Notes under the pieces: generated by a model
The model's database searches: none
The model's input: the letters and a program-made list of their open reading frames with translations, nothing else
Told to the model about the DNA's origin: nothing
Translations under genes and position numbers: made by a program
NCBI RefSeq assembly: GCF_905171775.1
Contig: NC_053490.1
Span: 517,953,854-518,017,853 of the forward strand
Reading direction: 5' to 3'
Source of the DNA: Rana temporaria
Taxonomy: Eukaryota > Chordata > Amphibia > Anura > Ranidae
Length of the DNA: 64,000 nucleotides
Shown: one piece after another, positions 1 to 11,083 of the stretch
Position numbering within the stretch: the stretch's first letter is position 1
How the letters are laid out: each line of letters starts with the position of its first letter

Positions 1-885
1 AAAAGCAGACTTTAGGTTGACTTAATCAAAATGTAGTCTTGGTCTTGGTCTTCATCAGACATTGGTCTTGGTCTCCATCAGACTTTGGTCTTGGTTTTCA
101 TCAGATTTTGGTCTTGGTCTTCATTAGACTTTTTTCTTGGTCTTCATCAGACTTAGTTCTTGGTCTTCATTAGACTTTGTTCTTGGTCTTCATCAGATTT
201 CGGTCTTGGTCTTCATCAGATTTTGGTCTTGGTCTTCATCAGATTTTGGTCTTAGTCTTCAGTAGACTTTTGTCTTGGTCTTCATTAAACTTTAGTCTTG
301 GTCTTCATCCAACGTTGGTCTTGGTCTTCATTAGACTTTGGTCTTGGTCTTCATCCAACGTTGGTCTTGGTCTTCATTAGACTTTGGTTTTGGTCTTCAT
401 CAGATTTTGGTCTTGGTCTTCATCAGACTTTGTTCTAAAGAATTCAGTAGACTTTGGTCTTCATTAGACTTTGGTCTTGGTCTTCATCAGACTTTGGTCT
501 TGGTCTTCAGTAGACTTTGTTCTAAAGAATTCAGTAGACTTTGGTCTTCCTTAGACTTTGGTCTTGGTCTTCATCAGACTTTGCTCTCAGTCTTCAGTAG
601 ACTTTGGTCTTCATTAGACTTTGGTCTAGGTCTTCATCAGACTTTGGTCTTCAGTAGACTTTGGTCTTGGTCTTCATCAGACTTTGCTCTCGGTCTTCAG
701 TAGACTTTGGTCTAGGTCTTCATCAGACTTTGGTCTCGGTCTTCAGTAGACTTTGGTCTAGGTCTTCATCAGACTTTGGTCTTGGTCTTCAGTAGACTTT
801 GGTCTTCATTAGACTTTACTTTGGTCTTGGTCTTCATCAGACTTTGGACTTGGTCTTCATTAGACTTTGGTCCTTTGCATAAGCG
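1..885. repeat. 23-bp minisatellite
   Basis: Tandem copies of a unit close to GGTCTTGGTCTTCATCAGAC plus TTT, with variants where ATTAGAC or AGTAGAC replaces ATCAGAC. Shorter 17-bp steps and two AAAGAATTCAGTAGAC interruptions (about 434 and 524) break the period. The array is cut by the window's left edge and fades near 885. It is open in more than one frame, but the frames are low-complexity and not genes. Confidence 0.9.
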
Positions 886-1380
886 TTTGAAGGTCATGGA
901 GTAAGTGTCATGGACCCAGTAGGTGTCAAAATATGAGTGCATGCTCCCCAAACCCTTAAAAATGATTCAATGTTTAGGATGAAGTGTAGAACCCCTCTTG
1001 TGTCCCGACACTCCACTCTCTAGCGACAGGAAGGCAGGTGATTATGTCATGGACAGTTTCAAATCAGAAGCCGGCATTGTGCAGCATATTCTGCCAACAC
1101 ATCACGCTGCTCATCTTCAGTAGAGGAATTGTTCAGCTTCCATCTCGTATTAAGACTTTATTCTATAAGCTTGTGCAGAGGCTATTATTAGAAAGCAGAG
1201 AGAATGAGGAGAGGAATGTGCGCCGGGCAAAGTGTGCTTCACCAGCTATGTTGTGTGTATCTTTCTGTGTCCAGAGAAAAAACGTGGTACCCATATCTGT
1301 TAGTCTGAGATTTCCTCAGCCCTGACTTCTCTAAAGGGCCTGATCCAAATTGTAAGGACCATGGTTTATAATATCAGAAT
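886..1380. other. Non-repetitive spacer, no gene seen
   Basis: About 0.5 kb of ordinary sequence between two repeats. A 95-codon frame at 1038-1325 has no recognisable motif or start context. I see nothing supportable here. Confidence 0.5.
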
Positions 1381-1490
1381 TAGGAATAGGGATAGTACAT
1401 GCTAGGGTTGAGGGTAAGGCTACATGTTAGGGCTGAGGATTGAGGTTGAGGGTTATGGTTAGGGCTAGTACATGTTAAAGTTAAGACTAA
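1381..1490. repeat. Degenerate TTAGGG-like repeat, left part
   Basis: Irregular copies of AGGGTTAGGGCTAGTACATG-like units. The same repeat resumes at about 1996-2090, so the element at 1491-1992 inserted into it. It resembles the larger array at 13.05-14.8 kb. Confidence 0.6.
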
Positions 1491-1992
1491 GGCCCCATAC
1501 TCACGACCAAACATGTCTGCTGAAACTGGCCCGCAGGCCAGTTTCAGCAGACATGTTTGGTCGTGTGTGGGCGCGAGCGGGCCGAATTCCAGCAAACATT
1601 TGCCCGCCGGGCCTTTTCCCAGCAGACAAATATTCCTGGACTTGTTTTAAAACAGCCCGCTGGAATTCAGCCCGCTCGGACATGTACGGTCGTCAGTACA
1701 GACCTACCGTACATGTCCAGGCGCCCGCCGTCCCTCGCATGCGTCGAATGACTTCGACGCATGCGTGGAAGCATTTTAAAGGCGGGCCGCCCACGTCGCC
1801 GCGTCATTGTCGCGGCGACACCGCGTCATCGACGCGGCGACACCGCGGACACGCCCCGCGTATTGTTTACGCGCGGACTTCTGTACGATGGTGTGTACAA
1901 CCATCGTACAGAAGCCCTCTGGCAGACATGTATGGTGAAAACGGTCCGACGGACCGCTTTCACCATACATGTTTGTCCGTGTGTACCCGGCC
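1491..1992. mobile_element. Palindromic MITE, ACACGATCGG-like family, copy 1
   Basis: A 502-bp insertion flanked by TAA at 1488-1490 and 1993-1995, inside a TTAGGG-like repeat that continues on both sides. The ends are imperfect inverted repeats (GGCCCCATACTCACGACC against the complement of the right end), and each end is itself a perfect-stem hairpin, for example around CTGAAACTGG/CCAGTTTCAG at 1520-1548. No coding capacity. The terminal pattern groups it loosely with copies at 7028, 12617, 36690 and 58722. Superfamily is not certain; a TA or TAA target fits mariner or PIF/Harbinger. Confidence 0.65.
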
Positions 1993-2200
1993 TAAGGATT
2001 AAGGTCAGGACTATCACATGTTAGGCCCAAGGCTGATGGTTATGGTTAGCGCATGTTAGGTATTGGAGTAGCAAATGTTGGGGTTAGCTTGTACATTGTG
2101 GGCTCAGTGCTACCCTCTGCCCTACCATAATAGTGGGCAACATTCCCACACTACAGGGCTCCACATTGCATATGTTTTGCATTTTGAGGGTTGCATTGTT
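1993..2200. repeat. Degenerate TTAGGG-like repeat, right part, and spacer
   Basis: Continuation of the repeat interrupted at 1491; copies of GCATGTTAGG-like units run to about 2095, then non-repetitive sequence to 2200. Confidence 0.5.
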
Positions 2201-2204
2201 AGGT

Positions 2205-3640
2205 CTAGGTCTCCTCCCTCTTTCTGGTGTCCTCCTCCCTCTCTCTGGGTCCTCCTCCCTCTCTCTGGGTCCTCCTCCCTCTCTATGGGTCCTCCTCCCT
2301 CTCTCTGATGTCCTCCTCCCTCTCTCTGGTGTCCTCCTCCCTCTCTCTGGTGTACTCCTCCCTCTCTCTGGGTCCGCCTCCCTCTCTCTGGTATCCTCCT
2401 CCCTCTCTCCTGGTCCTCATCCCTCTCTCTGGTGTCCTCCTCCCTCTCTCCCGGTCTTCTTTCCTCTCTATGCTGTCCTCCTCCCTCTCTCTGGTGTCCT
2501 TCTCCCTCTCTATGGGTCCTCCTCCCTCTATCTGGTGTCCTCCTCCCTCTCTCTGGGTTCTCCTCCCTCTCTCTGGGTCCTTTTCCCTCTCTCTGGGTCC
2601 TCCTCCCTCTCTCTGCTGTCCTCATCCCTCTCTCTGGTGTCCTCTTCCCTCTCTCCGTGTCCTCCTCCCTCTCTCTGGTGTCCTCTTCCCTCTCTCTGGT
2701 GTCCTCCTCCCTCTCTCTGGGTCCTCCTCCCTCTCTCTGTGTCCTCCTCCCTCTCTCCTGGTCCTCCTCCCTCTCTCTGCTGTCCTCCTCCCTCTCTCTG
2801 GTGTCCTCTTCCCTCTCTCTGTGTCCTCCTCCCTCTCTCTGGTGTCCTCCTTCCTCTCTCTGGGTCCTCCTCCCTCTCTCTGGTGTCCTCCTCCCTCTCT
2901 CTGGGTCCTCCTCCCTCTCTCTGGTGTCCTCCTCCCTCTCTCTGGTGTCCTCCTCCCTCTCTCTGGTGTCCTTCTCACTCTCTCTGGTGTCCTTCTCCCT
3001 CTCTCTGGGTCCTTCTCCCTTTCTCTGTGTCCTTCTCCCCCTCTCTGTGTCCTCCTCCCTCTCGCTGGGTCCTCCTCCTTCTCTATGTGTCCTCCTCCCT
3101 CCCTCTGGTGTCCTCCCTCTCTCCTGGTCCTCCTCCCTCTCTCTGGTGTCCTCCTCCCTCTTTCTGGTGTCCTCCTCCCTCTCTCTGGATCCTCCTCCCT
3201 CTCTGGTGTCCTCCTCCCTCTCTCTGGTGTCCTCTTCCCTCTCTCCTGGTCCTCCTCCCTCTCTCTGGTGTCCTCCCTCTCTCTGGTGTCCTTCTCCCTC
3301 TCTCTGGGTCCTCCTCCCTCTCTCTGGGTCCTCCTCCCTCTCTCTGGGTCCTCCTCCCTCTCTCTGCTGTCCTCATTCCTCTCTCTGGTGTCCTCCTCCC
3401 TCTCTCCTGGTCTTCTTCCCTCTCTCTGCTGTCCTCCTCCCTCTCTCTGGTGTCCTCCTCCCTCTCTCTGCTGTCCTCCTCCCTCTCTCTGGTGTCCTCC
3501 TCCCTCTCTCCTGGTCTTCTTCCCTCTCTCTGCTGTCCTCCTCCCTCTCTCTGGTGTCCTCCTCCCTCTCTCTGCTGTCCTCCTCCCTCTCTCTGGTGTC
3601 CTCCTCCCTCTCTTCGGTGTTGTCCTCCATCTCTCCGGTT
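2205..3640. repeat. 20/21-bp polypyrimidine minisatellite
   Basis: About 70 copies of TCCTCCCTCTCTCTGGGTCC or the TGTCCTCC variant. The plus strand is almost all C and T, with one GG or GGG per unit, for 1.4 kb. No frame of the repeat contains a stop, which yields spurious 450-536-codon readings rich in Ser, Leu and Pro on the plus strand and Arg, Glu and Gly on the minus strand. No protein family is visible. The length and strand bias are typical of triplex-forming tracts. Confidence 0.92.
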
Positions 3641-4059
3641 CCTCCTCCGACTCCTCCTACGGCCCCCGTCCCAGATCTCTCAGGATATACAGCGGAGCAT
3701 GGATCCGGTAAATCTGTCATGTACAGTCTCCCTCCATTTCTAAATGCACAGGGATCACTGACACTGTCCACTCAAAAATGAGCATCGTAAACGTAGGTTT
3801 ATGAATGGAGAGGGGCCAATGTCTCCTGTCCATTCAACTTCAGTGCAGCTGAGGCAATCCGTGTCCTCAATCTCTTTCCCTGCCTCAAAGGGGAGATGTC
3901 AGGGGTCTGTTTAGAACCCTGATCTCTCACCAAGCCCCCCCCCCCTCCCCTCAACAGGGCTGAGAAAAAAAAGAAAGAATAATAAATTTTTAAAGGTGAA
4001 ATTGTAAAAATAATAAAAAAAACACTGACACCATCCACCCCCCAAAAAAAGAAAACATT
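3641..4059. other. Spacer with CACTGACAC-type short repeats
   Basis: Contains three related pieces beginning CACTGACAC (3757, 4023, and 4799 beyond the next element), each followed by a CCA-rich then A-rich stretch. Homopolymer C and A runs lie at 3937-4030. No gene is supported. Confidence 0.45.
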
Positions 4060-4799
4060 GGCCCGGATTCAGGTAGATTTGCCCCTTATTTGCGGAGGCG
4101 CATGCATGGCAACGTTTTTGCCCTGCGCCCCCGTAAATTTACTGCGCTACCCGCGATTCACGGAGCAGTAGCTCCGTAAATTGCGTTTGCGCTGTGTAAA
4201 CTTGCCCTGCGTAAGGGCGCCTAATGTAAATGATCCCGTAGGGGGCGGGAATCATTTAAATTAGGCGCGCTCCCGCGCCGAGCGTAGAGCGCATGCTCCG
4301 TCGGGAAACTTTCCTGACGTGCATTGCGGCAAATTACGTCGCAAGGACGTCATTTGCTTCAAAGTGAACGTGAATGGCGTCCAGCGCCATTCACGAATCA
4401 CTTACGCAAATTACGTAAAATTCAAACGTCGCAACGCGGGAACGACGGGTATACTTTAGCATTGGCTGCCCCTGCTATTAGAAGGGGCAGCCTTACGCTA
4501 AACACGCCGTACGGAAATGACGTAACTTGCGTACGCAGGGCTCGCGCAACATTGTGAATCGGTGTTAGTATGCAATTTGCATACTATACACTGAGCACAA
4601 TGGGAGCGCCCCCTAGCCGTCATCGCAAGAATGCAGCCTAAAATATGCGTGGCATAAGAGCCTTATGCCACGCAGATTTTAGGCTGCAGTCGGCGTTACG
4701 ATGTTCCTGAATCAGGAGCACTCGTAACGCCGGGGCAAGTCAGCAATTGCGCTGCGTAACTATGGTTAAGCAGGCGCAATTGCTTACTGAATCTGGGCC
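4060..4799 (-). mobile_element. GGGCCAGATTC-family MITE, copy A1
   Basis: A 740-bp non-coding element ending in GGCCCGGATTC and GAATCTGGGCC inverted repeats. It is CpG-rich and dense in TACG and ACGT words. It matches, in reverse orientation, the copies at 15712-16448 and 25996-26731 almost end to end. Flanking bases are ATT and ACT, so the 3-bp target duplication seen in sister copies is imperfect here. A 37-bp direct repeat lies on each side. Confidence 0.85.
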
Positions 4800-4913
4800 A
4801 CTGACACCACCCACCCCCCAAAAAAAGAAAACATTGTTAAAAAAAAAAAAAAGAACAAAGCAAAAATTGTAAAAAAAAACCCAATAAAAATAAAAATCTA
4901 CTGACACAGTTCA

Positions 4914-5152
4914 CACCTCATCAGTGCCCATCCGTGCCACCATCAGTGCCCATTAGTGCCACCTATCAGTGCCCATTAGTGCCACCTATCAGTGACCATC
5001 AGTGCCACATATCAGTGCTCATCAGTGCCACCTATCAGTGACCATCAGTGCCACTATCAGTGCCCATCAGTGCCACCTATTGGTGCCCATCAGTGCCACC
5101 TATCTGTGACCATCAGTGCCACTATCAGCGCCCATCAGTGCTGAATATTAGT
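4914..5152. repeat. CATCAGTGCC minisatellite
   Basis: Tandem, imperfect copies of CAGTGCCCATCAGTGCCACC. The same motif occurs, reverse-complemented, inside the TTAA element at 6195-6560 and as a larger array at 61050-61920, so this may be the remnant of such an element. Confidence 0.8.
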
Positions 5153-5915
5153 GCCACTGTCACACAACATAAAAAAAAAGTAATCAGTCATTGGTATCGG
5201 CGCGTACTTGGAAAAAGTATCAGTACTTGTACTCGGTCTTAATAAAGTGGTGTCGGTGAAACCCGTTGAGCTGTAGGCACAGAGCTCTGATGTGTGTAAT
5301 TGAATTAATGCCTCTTGTTGTGTGTATTCCTCGGTGGGCACAGTGGCAGCAGATGTACTCCCAGCACACAGAGTCCCCCCTGTATATTATATCATGGAGA
5401 GGGCTGCATGGTGAGCCATCTATGGGGACTCCGTCTATTCCCTGCGGGGGAAAAGCTGAGTGTGAAATGCTGCAGCTGAGAAGCTCCTGAGACCCCCGCC
5501 GTCTCCAGCCCAGGAAGAGATGGAACTGGGAGCGGAAGGTGTCTGGGGAGGTGTGACGTGTGACTGACAATCACTCTCCACGTACTGCTGCATATACAGG
5601 ATCTGTATAATGGGACTTTATAGCATTTTGGCCTTTCCTTTATCAAACTGCACGGCATGCTAAAGTGACATTCAGCAACATTGGCTGAGCTGCCTTGATT
5701 TATCAAACTGCAATGTCACTTTAAGGTGTGCTAAATGAATATCACTGAAGGCATGCCTGAGTGCAGCAGTAGGGGTTGAGTGGCCACTTTAGCATGCCAA
5801 GTGAACCTGTGTCCAGGCCGTGAACATACAAGTATTTCCAGATTCTTAACAGATCTTTTCAGGTGGATGGAAGACATAAACAGCTCCCCGATTGTTCCCT
5901 GTCTGGAGCTTTTAT
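5153..5915. other. Spacer, no gene seen
   Basis: Mostly non-repetitive. A short direct repeat TTTATCAAACTGCA at about 5639 and 5699 marks a small local duplication. Frames of 60-116 codons occur but none shows a recognisable domain. Confidence 0.45.
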
Positions 5916-5919
5916 TTAA

Positions 5920-7008
5920 CCACTTCCATACAGGGCACTTACCCCCCTTCCTGCCCAAGCCAATTTTCAGCTTTCAGCGCTGTCGCAATTTGAATGACAA
6001 TTGCGCGGTCATGCTACACTGTACCCAAGTGAAATTTTTATCATTTTGTTCCCACAAATAGAGCTTTCTTTTGGTGGTATTTGATCACCTCTGCGATTTT
6101 TATTTTTTGCACAAGAACTAAAAAAAGACAAATTTTTGAAAAGTTTTTATTTTTTACTGTTAATTTTTTTTGTAAATAAGTAAGTTTTCTTCTTCAATTA
6201 TGGGCACCGATGAGGTGGCACTGATGGGCACTGATGAGGTGGCACTGATGGGCACTGATAGGCGGCGCTGGTATGCTGCACTGATGGGCATTCATAGGCG
6301 GCACTGATGGGCACTCATAGGCGGCACTGATGGGCACTTATAGGCAGCACTGGGCACTCTTTGGCGGCACTGATGGGCACTCATGGGTGGCACTTATGGG
6401 TGGCACTGATGGGTACTTATGGGTGGCACAGATGGGCACTGATAGGTGGGCACTGGGCATAGATGGGCACTAAGAGGTGGCACTGATAGACACTGGGTGG
6501 CACTGATGGACACTGAGGGGTGGCACTGATGGCATTGCTGGGCATCACTTCAGCCAGTGCCCATGTTGCCAGTCGGTGCCTATTTGTGGGCACTGATTGG
6601 CATCGATTGTGAAAAAAAATTTTTTTATTGGTGTTTTTTTTTTTTTTTGCTCCGGGGGGCACTCCCTGGTGGTCCAGTGTTGGCAACCGAGGGGGGGGGG
6701 GCTGCGCTGATAAACAATCAGTGTGAACCCCCCTGTCAGGAGAGCCGCCGATCGGCTCTCCTCTACTCGCGTCTGTCAGACACGAGTGAGGAAGAGCCGA
6801 TCAACGGCTCTTCCTGTTTACATCGTGGTCAGCCGTGGTTGGACACGGCTGATCACGTGGTAAAGAGCCTCCGCATCAGACTGACACCCCGCATCACCGA
6901 TCGCGGGGCGCGCCAGCATGAAATCCTGCAGGATGTCAATAGACGTCCAGTCAGGATTTCACAACCACTTCCCGGACGTCAATTGACTATTGACCAGGCG
7001 GGAAGTGG
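5920..7008. mobile_element. TTAA-flanked CCACTT element, copy B1
   Basis: A 1,089-bp element between TTAA at 5916-5919 and TTAA at 7009-7012. Termini CCACTTCC and GGAAGTGG are inverted repeats. Internal order: a block with CACAAATAGAGCTTTCTTTT, a T-rich stretch, a CACTGATGGGCACTGATG minisatellite (6195-6560), then a GC-rich part with a GAGCCGATCGGCTC-like hairpin (6740-6810). No transposase. TTAA targets point to piggyBac or Kolobok; assignment is inference. Confidence 0.8.
6195..6560. repeat. CACTGATGGGCACTGATG array inside element B1
   Basis: About fifteen imperfect copies of GGCACTGATGGGCACTGATG-like units, lying between the conserved end blocks of the surrounding TTAA element. Confidence 0.85.
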
Positions 7009-7027
7009 TTAAAATCGCAGACTCTAA

Positions 7028-7374
7028 TGCCCCGTGCACACGATCGGAAATATCGCCAGCAAAAGTCCGATGTGAGCTTTTGAACGGAAATTCCGACCGT
7101 GTGTAGGCTCCATCGGGCTTTTGCATGGCGGTAATTTCCACCAACAAAAGATTGAGAGCTGGTTCTCCATTTTTCCGACGGAAAAAAATTCTATCGGAAA
7201 ATCCGATCGTCTTTAGCAATTCCGACGCATGCTCGGAAGCATTGAACTTAATTTTCTAGGCTCGTCGTAGTGTTGTACGTCACCGTGTTCTTGACGGACT
7301 AAAGTTCAGAGAACTTTTGTGTGACAGTGTGTATGCAAGCCAAGCTTGAAAATCCGATCGTGTGTACGCGGCAT
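7028..7374. mobile_element. ACACGATCGG-family MITE, copy C2
   Basis: About 347 bp with inverted ends TGCCCCGTGCACACGATCGG and the matching TCCGATCGTGTGTACGCGGC, flanked by TAA/TTA. Internal sequence repeats TCCGAC words in both orientations. It follows element B1 by 16 bp. No coding capacity. Confidence 0.75.
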
Positions 7375-7549
7375 TAGATAATAGAGTTCCCTTGTCTGCC
7401 TTTTCTTCAGCTGTAAAGATTTCAGATGTAAGGATACATGGACGCTGTCATTGCTTTTCTCTGATTGGATGTTCTCAGGGTATGCTTGTGCCTGATGGCA
7501 TGTTCTCAGGATATTTTCTCCTCTGGTTTTCCAGGTATTTTCCCTTCTG

Positions 7550-9955
7550 ATTGAATGTTCTTGGGCTATTTTGATTTCTGATTAAAAGTTTTCATGGTAT
7601 TTTCTTTTCTGCTCAAATGTTTTTAGGGTTTTATCCCTTCTGATCGAATGTTCTTAGGGTATGTTCTCTTCTAATTGAATGTTATTAGGGGTTTTCTCTT
7701 CTGATCAAATGTTCTTAGGATATTTTAATTTCTGATTTAAAGTTCTCAGGGTATTTTCCCTTCAGCTGGAATGTTCTTAGGGTATATTCTCTTCTGATCG
7801 AATGTTCTTAGGGTATGTTCTCTTCTGATCGAATGTTGTCAGGATATTTTCATTTCTGTTTGAAAGTTCTGAGGGTATTTTCTTTTCTGATCAAATGTTT
7901 TACGGTATTTTAACTTCTGATCAAATGTTCTTAGGATATTTTCATTTATGTTTTATATTCTGATCAAATGTTGCTAGGGCATGTTCTCTTCTGATCGAAT
8001 CTTCTTAGGAAATGTATATTTCTGATCTAAAGTTCTGAGGGTATTTTCTCTTCTGATTGAATGTTCTCAGGATATGTTTGTTTTTGTTTGAAAGTTCTGA
8101 GGGTATTTTCTCCTATGATCAAATGATTTACAGGATTTAAACTTCTGATCAAATGTTCTCAGGGTATTTTCTCTTCTGATTGAATGTTCTCAGGATATTT
8201 TCATTTCTGTTTGAAAATCCTTAGGGTATTTTCTCTTCTGATCAAATGATTTACAGTATGTTCTCTTCTTATCGAATGTTCTCAGGATATTTTCATTTCT
8301 GTGTGAAAGTTCTCAGGGTACTTTCTTTTCTGATCAAATATTTTTTGGGTATTTTCTCTTCTGGTTGAAAGTTCTGAGAGTATTTTCTCTCCTGATCAAA
8401 TGATTTACAGGATTTTCCCTTCTGTTTGAATGTTCTTAGAGTATGTTCTCTTCTTATCGAATGTTCCTAGGGTATGTTCTTTTCTGATTGAATGTTGTTA
8501 GGGTATGTTTTCTTCTGATCGAATGTTCCTAGGGTATGTTTTCTCTTCTGATCGAATGTTCTTAGGGTATGTTCTCTTCTGATCGAATGTTCTTAGGGTA
8601 TGTTCTCTTCTAATTGAATGTTCCTACGGTATGTTCTTTTCTGATCGAATGTTCTTAGGGTTTTTCACTTCTGATTGAATGTTCTTAGGATATTTTTATT
8701 TATGTTTTATATTCTAATCGAACGTTCCTAGGGTATGTTCTCTTCTGATTGAAGGTTCCTAGGGTATGTTCTCTTCTGATCGAATGTTCTTAGGGTTTTT
8801 CACTTCTGATTGAATGTTCTTAGGATATTTTCATTTATGTTTTATATTCTGATCGAATGTTCCTAGGGTATGTTCTCTTCTGATCAAATGTTCCTAGGGT
8901 ATGTTTTCTTCTGATCAAATGTTCCTAGGGTATGTTCTCTTCTGATTGAACGTTCTTAGGGTATGTTCTCTTCTGATCAAATGTTCCTAGGGTATGTTCT
9001 CTTCTGATCGAATGTTCCTAGGGTATGTTCTCTTCTGATCGAATGTTCCTAGGGTATGTTCTCTTCTGATCAAATGTTCCTAGGGTATGTTCTCTTCTGA
9101 TTGAACGTTCTTAGGGTATGTTCTCTTCTGATCAAATGTTCCTAGGGTATGTTCTCTTCTGATCGAATGTTCCTAGGGTATGTTCTCTTCTGATCGAATG
9201 TTCCTAGGGTATGTTCTCTTCTGATCGAAGGTTCCTAGGGTATGTTTTCTCTTCTGAGCTAATGTTCCTAGGGTATGTTCTCTTCTGAGCTAATGTTCCT
9301 AGGGTATGTTCTCTTCTGAGCTAATGTTCCTAGGGTATGTTCTCTTCTGATCGAATGTTCCTAGGGTATGTTCTCTTCTGATCGAATGTTCCTAGGGTAT
9401 GTTCTCTTCTGATCGAAGGTTCCAAGGGTATGTTCTCTTCTGATCGAAGGTTCCTAGGGTATGTTTTCTCTTCTGAGCTAATGTTCCTAGGGTATGTTCT
9501 CTTCTGATCGAATGTTCCTAGGGTATGTTCTCTTCTGATCGAAGGTTCCTAGGGTATGTTTTCTCTTCTGAGCTAATGTTCCTAGGGTATGTTCTCTTCT
9601 GAGCTAATGTTCCTAGGGTATGTTCTCTTCTGATCGAATGTTCCTAGGGTATGTTCTCTTCTGATCGAAGGTTCCTAGGGTATGTTTTCTCTTCTGAGCT
9701 AATGTTCCTAGGGTATGTTCTCTTCTGATCGAATGTTCCTAGGGTATGTTCTCTTCTGATCGAAGGTTCCTAGGGTATGTTTTCTCTTCTGAGCTAATGT
9801 TCCTAGGGTATGTTCTCTTCTGAGCTTATGTTCCTAGGGTATGTTCTCTTCTGATCGAATGTTCCTAGGGTATGTTCTCTTCTGAGCTAATGTTCCTAGG
9901 GTATGTTCTCTTCTGAGCTAATGTTCCTAGGGTATGTTCTCTTCTGAGCTAATGT
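7550..9955. repeat. 31-bp minisatellite, left segment
   Basis: Tandem copies of TGTTCCTAGGGTATGTTCTC plus TTCTGATCGAA. Units are degenerate from 7550 to about 8850 (GTTCTTAGGATATTTTCATT variants), and become nearly identical from about 8850 on. This is the usual pattern of an array homogenised from one side. Many units carry a GAATGTTC dyad. Confidence 0.95.
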
Positions 9956-9963
9956 TCCTAGGG

Positions 9964-11083
9964 CAGGGCTCAAAATTTCAAGTCCTGAGCTACTAGCCAG
10001 GCCTCAAGAGTTACTCGCCACCAGTTGCCCCACCTAATTCATACATTGCCCTGCGCCTAATTGCACCCGTAAACACGCCCTCGTAGATTATCTCATGGAA
10101 TGACAATGTTTTATGCAGAATCAAGTTACAAAATTAAATATTACCAACAACAACTTTAACAAAATTGTACAGGGCACTGGGGGCAGACCAGAGGGACAGG
10201 GCACTGGGGGCAGACCAGAGGGACAGGGCACTGGGGGCAGACCGGAGGGACAGGGCACTGGGAGCAGACCAGAGGGACAGGGCACTGGGGGGCAGACCAG
10301 AGGGACAGGGCTCTGGGGGCAGACCAGAGGGACAGGGCACTAGAACTTGGTCTCTTCCCCATTCTCTTGCTGTCTCCTCTGCAACTCCCATCCATCCTCT
10401 CTCTTTCTCCCATTCATCTCATCATCAGGAGCCTGTGTGTGCGGCTCTCACGCTTGCATGTCCCCACTTCCCCCTTTTATTCAGGCTGGCAGAGAGGAGA
10501 GGAGCTGCAGCACAGCGGGAGGGAGTACAATCCAGCGCTGAGATCCACACAACTGCACAGCCATTGACACCATAGCACAGCGCACACTGACAGCGCACAG
10601 AACACATTGAGACCAGTCTGCTCACAGTGCTCAGGCTAAACTGTTGGACACTTACATAGAGCACAAGGAGAAGAAAACTGCACAAACGGGAAGGCTGCCA
10701 CTCTCATGTCAGGGCAACTTTCAGTGAGCGCTGCACCAGAGTGGTAATTTTTGCAATCCTCCACCTCACTCATTACTTTCTGCTCTCCAGCTACATTGGT
10801 CGGGGCCCGGGGGAGGGGGGCAGGCTCAGAGAGGTCATACTGTTAGGTCCCATGGCTTAATGAGAATTGTAAGGAGAGCACCTGTGTACTGCTCTGCCTG
10901 TGCGCGGATCACCAGACTACTTTTCCCGAGCATGCACCTTTCCTCTTCGGCCGCCAATCTCATTGGGACTCTAAGTGTAGGCACAGATTGGAGGGAGATT
11001 GGTCATGCAGCCCTGTCATCACTCGCCCCCAGCTTAAATCCACTCGCCAAATGCTAGTAGGCGAGTGGAAATTTTGAGGGCTG
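9964..11083. mobile_element. Non-autonomous hAT-like element I
   Basis: A 1,120-bp insertion inside the 31-bp array, flanked by a perfect 8-bp target duplication TCCTAGGG (9956-9963 and 11084-11091). Ends CAGGGCTCAAAATTTC and GAAATTTTGAGGGCTG are inverted repeats. Eight-base duplication with CAGGG/CTG ends is typical of hAT elements. It holds a 27-bp minisatellite at about 10169-10340 and GC-rich sequence, but no transposase; frames up to 136 codons come from the internal repeat. Confidence 0.88.
10169..10342. repeat. 27-bp minisatellite within element I
   Basis: About six copies of GGGCACTGGGGGCAGACCAG plus AGGGACA. Confidence 0.88.

Noticed and set aside
1472..2002. 176-codon frame in the MITE at 1491-1992
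   Set aside because: It lies wholly in a palindromic non-coding element and has no recognised domain.
2133..3781. Very long reading frames (449-536 codons) over the polypyrimidine array
   Set aside because: All frames are open because the 20/21-bp unit has no stop in any phase; the products are low-complexity, and no start, splice or domain evidence exists.
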